From contig NZ_CP028897.1 in NCBI RefSeq assembly GCF_003072645.1, forward strand, positions 1,687,658-1,751,657: a stretch of DNA of 64,000 bases, given 5' to 3'. The number at the start of each line of letters is the position of its first letter. Position 1 is the stretch's first letter. Source of the stretch: Dongshaea marina (lineage in GTDB: Bacteria; Pseudomonadota; Gammaproteobacteria; Enterobacterales; Aeromonadaceae). Below, piece after piece: positions 56,844 through 64,000 of the stretch. A program made the translations under genes and the position numbers. The notes below the pieces were generated by a model. That model had not been told where the DNA came from, searched no databases, and was given only the letters and a program-made list of their open reading frames with translations.

Positions 56844-57509
56844 CTAATCTACCAACAGTATTTGAAGCACATTTTCCATGCCTACATCTATTTCCCGAAT
56901 GGAGCTATCTAGCCGTGTAATCTGAGTATTGATACTGGTGATATTTGTTCCTAACTCTCCAACGCTGGTATTAACTGTATCTAGTCGGGAGTTGGTTTCA
57001 TTAAGTCTTACTTGCTCTGTGGTAATTGCATGATTCACATCTTCGATTCTTGTATTCAGCGTGGTCGTGATCTCTGTCTCGAAGCTCGCCAGTTTTGATC
57101 CTGTGTTGGCTATCGACTGGTTTGTTGCATTAAGCCTTGAGTTAATCAGTTCTGTTTTATCCAGAACAGTACTTACTTGTGTGGCACAAGCCTGGCGCTC
57201 TTCCAAACACTTTTTATCCATCTCCCCGATAAGCTCATGCTTGGCCATTGAAAACTCATGCAATGTCTTTTCAAAGCTATAGGAGAATCCAAGAACGATA
57301 CTCAGCTCAACTCCAAGAATGGTCTCAGCGGCAAGGCCGCCGATGACCCGGTTTTCATTACCGGCGATGATGTCTGACTTTGCCCCAAGATGCACTGAGG
57401 TATCTGAGCCGGTAAAGTGACTATAGGCATTGACGCACTTGAGGTAGTAGTTACCCGCACCTGTATCTGCATAAGAGCCTGGTGTCGCTATTGGGTGGTC
57501 GGAACTCAT
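56844..57509 (-). CDS. Coiled-coil hypothetical protein (221 aa)
   Basis: The N-terminal ~80 residues are glycine- and aromatic-rich (YYLKCVNAYSHFTGSDTSVHLGAKSDIIAGNENRVIGGLAAETILGVELSIVLGF), with a hydrophobic stretch at ~60–75. Residues ~100–215 form a long alpha-helical heptad pattern (TELINSRLNATNQSIANTGSKL, then NTRIEDVNHAITTEQVRLNETNSRLDTVNTSVGELGTNITSINTQITRLDSSI). Such domain pairing is seen in proteins encoded near type VI secretion or contact-dependent systems, but no such genes are here. RBS AGGGAGAG precedes the start. Function unknown. Confidence 0.6.
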   Translation of the reverse strand: MSSDHPIATPGSYADTGAGNYYLKCVNAYSHFTGSDTSVHLGAKSDIIAGNENRVIGGLAAETILGVELSIVLGFSYSFEKTLHEFSMAKHELIGEMDKKCLEERQACATQVSTVLDKTELINSRLNATNQSIANTGSKLASFETEITTTLNTRIEDVNHAITTEQVRLNETNSRLDTVNTSVGELGTNITSINTQITRLDSSIREIDVGMENVLQILLVD

Positions 57510-57817
57510 GCTCTCTCCCTGTTGATTTCACTCCATCTCATATCATGCTAAAGATTGCTGGTTGACGGGGTCAATGCGCCAGGAATCGGGCTTGAGGCCG
57601 CTTCTTTTTTGCTGTTGATTGGCAACTGAAAGGCTTAGGGCAGTATAGAGACCCCGGCTTATTTTATTTGCCAGAAGTTGTCACAACCGGTGTCAGCTTT
57701 GTTAAGCATTAAAAGCGCAAAACATTTTAAAAAGTCTCTGAACCGATGAGGGGTGCGAACAGAGTTGACGCTCCTATAGCGAAGAGAGGGGTTCGCTCTT
57801 CGCCAGGAGAGATCCAA
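57510..57817. other. Intergenic region with hairpin downstream of protease gene
   Basis: About 300 bases with no gene. The hairpin GCGAAGAG (57779–57786) / CTCTTCGC (57796–57803), extended by outer CTCCT / AGGAG pairs, lies just after the protease stop and probably ends its transcript. Confidence 0.55.
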
Positions 57818-60596
57818 CTAACTTGTATAGAATTTTTTGACCCTGAGTTTGAAGGCGCGGCTATCATCCAGATAGATCCCTTGCTCAATGGGCTCCTGAT
57901 GATCCGGATGCTGACCATGGCTGCAGAGCAGCAGGCGGCTGGAGCGTGAAGAGCGTAACCCACTCATAAAGCGGATCAGATCGCTGCGTTCAAACTTCTC
58001 AATCTCTCCGGCGATTTTTGAGCGGATTTCAAAATTAAGATCTTTATTGCCTATGCTGATCCAAAGACGCTGACTGCGGCTGCGCAGGTTTGTATCCTTG
58101 TCTCTGAAATGTGCCAGCAGTCCCGATTTTGTCTCCTGCCACTGTTGCTCGTTGATCTCCAGCATTATCAGCGGGAAGTTGTCGATAAAGCGGTCGATCC
58201 TTTGCTGTAGCTGTTTGGGGCCGACCCTTGGAGACTGCACATAAAAAATCAATCCCGGATGTTGATTGAGAGGGAGTAGTCCGGTACCTACCACATAGCC
58301 CAATTGCTGACGGGTTCTCAATTCATTAAAAAATGAAGAGGAGATCAGCTGGTTGGCAAAGCAGACCCGGGCGATCTGAGCCGGAGTGATGCTACGGGAC
58401 TGATAATAGACCAGGACCCCTGAGTCCGGGTGAGGGCAGTTGATCTCATAGATAAGAGTCGGGCAGTTGCTGATGTCTATTAGCTTACGTCGGGTTTCCC
58501 GGCTGGGAAGGGTGTTGGGAGTCAGCTCTTTTTCCAGCATGGCAGCTATTTTTAATGCCTCTTCAGGTTCAAAATCCCCATGGGCAAACATCTCGATATG
58601 CACCGCCTTGTAAAGGTTCTGAATAAATTCCGGAAGCTCTTCGAGGGCGATCCCATCGAGGTGATGCAGCAGTTGTTGCAGCGGGGGTTATTGGGTTGCA
58701 GCAGGGAGGTGAGCTGGTTGAATAGCTGGTTGATGGGGCGTCCCTTGATCTGATTATTCCAGCTCCGCTTGAGCTGTTGTTTGATCTGGGCAAACCGCTT
58801 GGGATCCGGGTACCCCAGGGTCCGGTTCCCCAGGATGGTTTCCAGTAGCAGGTGCTGTTTCTGACTAAATCCGCCAAGATGGATGGTAAAGCCTCCCTGG
58901 TGGGCATAGATATGGTAGCTGAGTCCGGCCTGCTCCGCCGGGTAGGTGAGCTGATTGAGATGATCGCACAGCAGAGCCACAGCCAGCCGGGTCATGGTGA
59001 TATGGCGAACCGAGCGCACCGCATGCTCACTGTCGACGGCAACATAGATATTGCCCTTGGGAACCCTGAATTCATGTTCCTGAAAATGCCAGAGACGAAA
59101 ACCGGGCTTATCGATGAGGCACATAGGCTGGTGCTGTTTGTCGCGAGGCTCCCGGGGCGTAAGGTTCTCGCAGATAAAAGGATTGGGAGGCGCCAGAGTG
59201 ATCGGCGATGAACTGCTATGGGTTTGCAACTGCCTGAGCCAGTCTGGATCCAGCTTCTCCTTTGCGTAAGGAGTATTGTACCAGGGGCATACTGATCTGT
59301 GGTGCAGTTGGGAGCTGTCAGGTAGAGATTGAGATTTGGAGTATCCAGCTGTTGCAGTAGTTGTTCGATCTGTTTGGCATCGAAGGATGCCATCATATAG
59401 TCACCCTGGATCCAGTCATCCTCCTCATAGTGGAGCATGTTTAACGAGAGACCGGATGCAAAGTCGATGGGCTTATTTTTTTCCTGATAGCGAAACGCCG
59501 TCTGCAGTACCTGTTGTCTCTCCCGGTAGCGCCACTGCTGGAGGCCTTCGGCCCGGATCTGCCTGAGTGTCGCCAGGGTGAGCTCGACAATCTGCGGGTA
59601 GTGCGCCAGCCCTGACTCGGTCAGACCAAACTCGATATCGTAATTTTTGAAATTGTAGCCACTGATACCGCCCCCGGCAGAGAGGCGGGTGATCCAACCC
59701 CTTTGTCTGAGTATCTGCAGCAGGCTACCGGGACCTTCGTCACCCAGAAGGTGGCTGATGAAGCTCAGGGGTTTTTGTTGATAGAGCTGCCGGGTTTCTG
59801 GCAGGGCAAAGGTCATCTGGAGTTTTCTAAGCTCCTTAATCGGGCTGATATGGTAAATAAAATTGAGATCCTGCGGGCGATACAGTGGCTGATCCGCAAG
59901 GGCGTGCTGTTGCTCTGTATCTGGGATATCCGAGAAATGACGAAGGACGAGCGCTTCGAGGCTGGGAAGATCAAGTTGTGAGTAGAGGACCAGGGTCATG
60001 TTGCTGGCCCTATAGTGAGTTTTGACAAACTCAACAAGCTCGGGACGAACCGATGCATTATCTTTGTCGGCGAGGGTTTCAAGATTACCGACCGAGAACT
60101 TAGAAAAGGGATGAGCGGGATTCACGCTCTCTTTGAGCACCTGGTAAAAACGTCGGGTTTCATCCTGTAGCTTTAAGCGAAACTCTGACTCAATGGCCTG
60201 ACGCTCTTTATTGATCAGCGCCTCATTGAGAGTCGGGCAGACAAAAAACCGGGAAAAGCGTTGCAGAGCCGGTTCAAAAAAATCATGCTCAATGTCGAAA
60301 AAGTAGTTGGTGATCTCTGTGCCGGTCCAGGCGTTGTGCTGTCCACCATGCTGAGAGATAAAGCCATGGTACTCATCGGGCTTGGGGAAGGCTTCGGTCC
60401 CCAAAAACAGCATATGTTCGACAAAGTGGGCCATCCCCGGGCGATCTTGCGGATCATGAAATTGACCGGCATTGACCGCGATAGCGGCCGCCGAACGCTC
60501 GCTATCCGGATCACTGACCAGCAGCACCCGCAATTGATTGGCGAGAGTGAGACTAAGATAGTGGCGCAGATCATTGGGGCTCGTCACTAGGGGCAT
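57818..60596 (-). pseudogene. Insulinase-family (M16, pitrilysin-like) zinc protease, two frameshifts
   Basis: Restored length is ~926 residues, close to pitrilysin (PtrA, ~960). N-terminal domain: inverted zinc motif HFVEH at 57–61 with the distal Glu region INKERQAIESEFRLK, and GQFHDPQDRPGMAHF. Break 1 at GGGG 59283–59286 (plus strand): one more base restores TDQYAPWYNTPYAKEKLDPDW. Break 2 at GGGGG 58683–58687: one more base restores NNPPLQQLLHHLDGIALEELPEF. The C-terminal domain then has HIEMFAHGDFEPEEALKIA and LRTRQQLGYVVGTG, the substrate-binding RxxQxLGY motif of the family. Unlike PtrA I see no clear signal peptide, so it may be cytoplasmic. It cleaves small peptides by family analogy. 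Confidence 0.88.
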
Positions 60597-60815
60597 GGTG
60601 GTGGTCCATAAAGCTCTGAATGGTTCTCTTTATTATCAACAGCCCCCTCGTCAGGTGCAAACCCGGATTGTGGCTCAGGCCCTGTTGAGCTCTCAGATTT
60701 GGTTAAAATCGCAAACATCAATTACTCCTGAGTCCAATGAACTAGGATGGGATATTTATTTGTGGGCCATAGCGCAGTAACATGGAGCAACAGATGACAG
60801 AGGTAAGAGGTTGTG

Positions 60816-61289
60816 ATGCGAGTCTTTATTATGCGCCATGGACAGGCGGTTACCCACGCTTCACGGGATGCGCTTCGTCCGCTGACTGATGTCGGTAAAC
60901 AGGAGTCGCGAGCCGTTGGTTATTGGTTGCGGGATAAAATATCTGAGCTTGATTATGTGATGCATAGCAGTTACCTGCGTGCGCAGCAGACCTGGCAGAT
61001 CATCAGTGATATTCTCCCGACGCCCAAGCGAGTGGATCTCAGTGATGAAATAGTCCCCCATGGCGATCCGCAGCTCATCGCAGACTATCTGCTTGGATTT
61101 GCCGAGCATCATGGCTACCAGAACATACTGTTGGTGAGCCACCTTCCTTTCGTCGGCTATCTGGTTTCTGAGCTTGCCAGTCATCAGGGCGCTCCCATCT
61201 TTCCAACCTCAGGGGTTGCCTGTATCGAAATCGAGGATAATGGCGACAGGGGTGAGCTTCGCTGGCTTGAGGGACCCCACAGCATCTGA
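60816..61289 (+). CDS. sixA: Phosphohistidine phosphatase SixA
   Basis: A 157-residue histidine-phosphatase. The RHG motif is at the N-terminus (VFIMRHGQAV), ALRPLTDVGKQESRAVG follows, MHSSYLRAQQTW holds the second basic site and LLVSHLPFVGYLVSEL the second catalytic His. It dephosphorylates phosphohistidine in PTS/NPr or HPt-type proteins. Start at ATG 60816 rather than GTG 60813, with AAGAGG upstream. Divergent from the insulinase gene by ~220 bases. Confidence 0.92.
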   Translation: MRVFIMRHGQAVTHASRDALRPLTDVGKQESRAVGYWLRDKISELDYVMHSSYLRAQQTWQIISDILPTPKRVDLSDEIVPHGDPQLIADYLLGFAEHHGYQNILLVSHLPFVGYLVSELASHQGAPIFPTSGVACIEIEDNGDRGELRWLEGPHSI

Positions 61290-61510
61290 ACTTGCGGGCT
61301 TCGAAGTGCTCAGGGGCTATTGTTGCAGATCTTCAAACCTGCGGACGTTCTGCAAAGAGTCACCTCGTTGACCCCGGGTGTGAAACCTTCTTGAACCCAT
61401 CACATTGGAAGAGGCTTATGACTTAGCCTCTGCTCCAAAAAGTTTCGAAGGGGTTATGCCAGTTGCCGGGGTGATGAGGCGAGCTTGTGGCATTTTGGAC
61501 GGTGATCCGG

Positions 61511-61915
61511 ATGATATCTAAATACAAAGCAATCCATCAGCAACAGATTATAGATGCCATTTCACAAGATCCGGATTGGGCTTGCTTCACCCAGGGTGAT
61601 GCACTCGAACACTATAAGGCGGCATTAGAGAGCGGGGTTACTTATGTCGCCCATAGTGACGGGGAGTTTTGTGGTTACCTGAGGGCTCTGCTAGATCCTC
61701 ATTTTGCACTCTATATCAGTGAACTCTATGTCGTCACCAAATGGAGAAATAACAAGATTGGGCAAGCCCTTTTGCAGAAGGCCTCAGATGATCACAGCGA
61801 GTTAAGCGTTTATGTGTTATCCGATGAGGATGGCTATTATCTGAAAAAAGGATACGGCAAGGCTGGCTCTGTCTTTTTACTATCAGAGCCCGGGGTGCCT
61901 GACGATGTCCTCTAA
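61511..61915 (+). CDS. GNAT-family N-acetyltransferase
   Basis: The start at 61511 (Met-Ile-Ser-Lys-Tyr) gives 134 residues; the frame begins at 61487 with an unsupported leader. The GNAT core is visible: VTYVAHSDGEFCGYLRAL (strand 2–3), LYISELYVVTKWRNNKIGQALLQKASDD (motif A, acetyl-CoA-binding Q/R-x-x-G-x-G/A) and LSVYVLSDEDGYYLKKGYGK. Substrate unknown. It stands alone between sixA and the nucleoside hydrolase. Confidence 0.85.
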   Translation: MISKYKAIHQQQIIDAISQDPDWACFTQGDALEHYKAALESGVTYVAHSDGEFCGYLRALLDPHFALYISELYVVTKWRNNKIGQALLQKASDDHSELSVYVLSDEDGYYLKKGYGKAGSVFLLSEPGVPDDVL

Positions 61916-62115
61916 TGAAGCGATGGAAAAATCATTCACCATAGGGTTAATCATGACCTGGGCTCCGGCCTGGACGCGTTAGCGGTTGTGAGCCGAGCTC
62001 CCCGACCTTGATATCAGGTTCAGATCTCATTTTCTACCAGAGATAGCCTCCTTCAGGGGGCTGTAACTACCGGCTTCTATCCCGGGGCCCGATTTTCAAT
62101 CACAAGGAACTTCTC

Positions 62116-63075
62116 ATGATAAAAAAAATAATTATTGATACCGATCCCGGCATTGATGATGCCTTTGCGCTGCTATTTGCCAAGCGGCATCCTCAATTGC
62201 AATTGATGGGGATCACCACGGTTGCAGGGAATGCCAGTGTCGAGCAGACGACCCACAATGCGCTGTTCTTAAAAGAGCAATTTAAGATGGAGGTTCCTGT
62301 CTGTCAGGGGGCTGCGGTTGCGCTGCATGGTGAGCCTCATCAGTACCCGGCCCATATTCATGGGCACAATGGCTTAGGTGATATTGAGATCCCGCAGGCG
62401 GTTCCCGAGCTTCACTCTCTGTCTGCGGTTGATTTTTTGATCCAGAGCATAATGCAGCATCCGGGGGAAATCACCCTGGTGACATTGGGCCAGCTTACCA
62501 ACCTGGCCCTGGCTCTGGAGCGTCAGCCTGAAATCGCGAGTCTGGTCAAAGAGGTTGTGGTGATGGGAGGAGCTCTCGGATACCAGGGGCATCAGGGAAA
62601 CCTGACGCCGGTTGCGGAGGCAAATATTGGTTGCGATCCGGAGGCGGCAGAAAAAGTGTTTGCCGCCAACTGGCCCCTGACCCTGGTTGGGCTGGATGTG
62701 ACCAATGAGATCTGGCTGGATACGCTGCAGCTCAACGAATTGGCCGACAAAGGGGGAGCAGAGGGGGAGCTACTCGCTACGATCAGCGGCTGTTATGCCG
62801 ACTTTTATCATCAAAACACCGGGCGTGAAGGGGTGGCGGCCCATGATGTATCCGCAATCGCTTATCTGGTGGCGGCTGAGCACTTTGAGACCAAACAGGG
62901 AGTGTTAAGAGTGGTGACCCAGGGCTGGTCGCGTGGGCAAACCCAACTCATTGTCAAAAATCGCCGCCTGGCCAATGATCCCGATTGGTGTGATTTGCCG
63001 GAAAAAACTGCCTGTATTGGCGTTGACTCGAAGCGGCTTAACCAGATCCTGATGGAGACCCTGCTCTATCAATAA
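62116..63075 (+). CDS. Inosine-uridine preferring nucleoside hydrolase family protein
   Basis: A 319-residue nucleoside N-ribohydrolase. The calcium and ribose-binding signature DTDPGIDDAFALL is at 8–20, TTVAGNASVEQTTHNAL at ~36–52, HGHNGLGD at ~85, VVMGGALGYQGHQGNLTPVAEANIGCDPEAA at ~155–185 and the active-site histidine in REGVAAHDVSAIAYLV (~240). Length and motifs fit RihA/B/C. The fine specificity (pyrimidine versus broad) is not readable. AAGGAAC precedes the start. Confidence 0.93.
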   Translation: MIKKIIIDTDPGIDDAFALLFAKRHPQLQLMGITTVAGNASVEQTTHNALFLKEQFKMEVPVCQGAAVALHGEPHQYPAHIHGHNGLGDIEIPQAVPELHSLSAVDFLIQSIMQHPGEITLVTLGQLTNLALALERQPEIASLVKEVVVMGGALGYQGHQGNLTPVAEANIGCDPEAAEKVFAANWPLTLVGLDVTNEIWLDTLQLNELADKGGAEGELLATISGCYADFYHQNTGREGVAAHDVSAIAYLVAAEHFETKQGVLRVVTQGWSRGQTQLIVKNRRLANDPDWCDLPEKTACIGVDSKRLNQILMETLLYQ

Positions 63076-64000
63076 GCTAATGCCTGTGGTTTGAGCGGCA
63101 GCAACCGCTACTTCTGACAGGCTGAGGCTTCGAATCATCATTTCCTGAGGATTCCTTCTTGGCCTGCGATATATAAAGCCCTGCAGCTGATTCCATCGAA
63201 CGGGAGTGGTGAATTCAGATGATAAGTACAAGGTTCATATTTGGGGTTGCTCAGGGCTCGGAAAGGATCTTTGCTATCTCCTTCCATGGGCGGGTGGCTC
63301 CTATTGGGAGGAGGTGTCGCTTAGATAAATGAGATATTCGTCACACAAAACCCTCTTATTAATTGAATCACAAGCATCTACTCCTAAGAAATCACCTTTT
63401 TAACAGCCTAAAAAAGACTCTCCCTCTCCTGCTGGTTAATCAAATGTTAATTTAGTTCTTTGTTTGTTTCCTCCTCCTGAGGGCGATTATGTCAGCAAGA
63501 TATAAATGACAGCTTAGCTATTGGCCGACCGAGCCGGCAGGGGGATCTTCAATCGTCCCTTGCGCCTTTATTCTCAAGGCTTCCGTGAAGGGTGAGAGCT
63601 TACGTTTTACGGGTTATCACTCATCCGAAAGTGACCAATTATGACAGCTTGAGACTATTTATGATCCAATCTGTATGTAGCGGAAAAGTAACATTGAGTC
63701 GACTGAAACGAGCCTGAATATGTTTTCAGAGCTGACTCAGGATGAAAATTGACCATTTTTAAACGATTATGGGTCATCCTTTGAGGGATAGATTTGTTGT
63801 GAGGGGTGTCGGTATCATATTTTCGTCGAGTGAGAGATAGCCATCTGTTTATTGAATGTGGAATATGTTTAATACCCGATTTATCCAAATGGATGGCCGA
63901 AAGAAATTTATATGAATACATATCATTAAATTCCACTCTCTTTATAAGTACAGAGGAAAATCAGATTAAGTATCGTGATAAATAAGCGAGTGGTTTGCTT
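63076..64000. other. Right-end intergenic region, no supported gene
   Basis: About 900 bases with no convincing ORF. The minus-strand 93-residue frame at 63655–63936 lacks an RBS and has no recognisable features. The last 400 bases are AT-rich. The window ends before the next gene. Confidence 0.4.

Noticed and set aside
63655-63936. Minus-strand ORF of 93 aa near right end
   Set aside because: No RBS or motif, AT-rich random composition.

Overview
The window looks like a chromosomal segment of a marine-type gammaproteobacterium in the Aeromonadales/Vibrionales neighbourhood. The conserved gene orders folD–tRNAs–tig–clpP–clpX and pgm–seqA–ybfF–ybfE–fldA point there, as do a VxrAB/WigKR-like cell-wall-stress two-component system, YtfK, AstE, SixA and glycogen genes. 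No rRNA, CRISPR array or prophage was seen.

Layout. 1–1400: end of a DUF2846-like gene and a decayed chimeric solute-binding-protein gene. 1400–4900: a visibly AT-rich insert with a LysR regulator, a nitrobindin-like protein, a metallo-beta-lactamase-fold protein with lost metal ligands, and an unknown ORF. 5165–15714: a sulfoquinovose (sulfo-EMP) catabolic cluster with repressor csqR, kinase yihV, reductase yihU, a class II aldolase in place of YihT, a mutarotase, a TSUP exporter, isomerase yihS and two YihO/YihP-type importers. 16346–19091: a sodium:solute symporter with its own LacI regulator. 19238–21580: 5-oxoprolinase pxpABC. 21600–23900: a tandem ~550 bp non-coding repeat, one copy split by an IS982-family element. 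23921–26898: SDR dehydrogenase, orphan binding protein and AT-rich secreted protein. 27547–32755: folD, four tRNAs, tig, clpP, clpX. 32819–46320: pepT, orphan histidine kinase, fldA, ybfE, ybfF, seqA, pgm, orphan binding protein, glgC, glgP, astE. 46523–49111: ytfK and an aspartate-type permease bracketed by two copies of a MITE-like repeat. 49252–50483: small ORF plus nitroreductase-like protein. 50491–53353: vxrC, vxrB, vxrA. 53664–57509: binding protein, GH5 enzyme, second TIM-barrel protein, coiled-coil protein. 57818–63075: insulinase-type protease, sixA, GNAT acetyltransferase, nucleoside hydrolase.

How it works together. The best-defined system takes up sulfoquinovose, isomerises it to sulfofructose (YihS), phosphorylates it (YihV), cleaves it to DHAP and sulfolactaldehyde (predicted for the class II aldolase), reduces the latter to dihydroxypropanesulfonate (YihU) and probably exports the product (TSUP). 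CsqR and YihV are transcribed divergently from the rest. Pgm, GlgC and GlgP form a dispersed glycogen module.

Caveat. At least eight genes, including normally essential folD, are interrupted by single-base indels. Most sit in C/G homopolymers, and the conserved reading frame resumes immediately after each. I read most of these as consensus-sequence errors. The affected genes are marked as pseudogenes only because they are broken as written.
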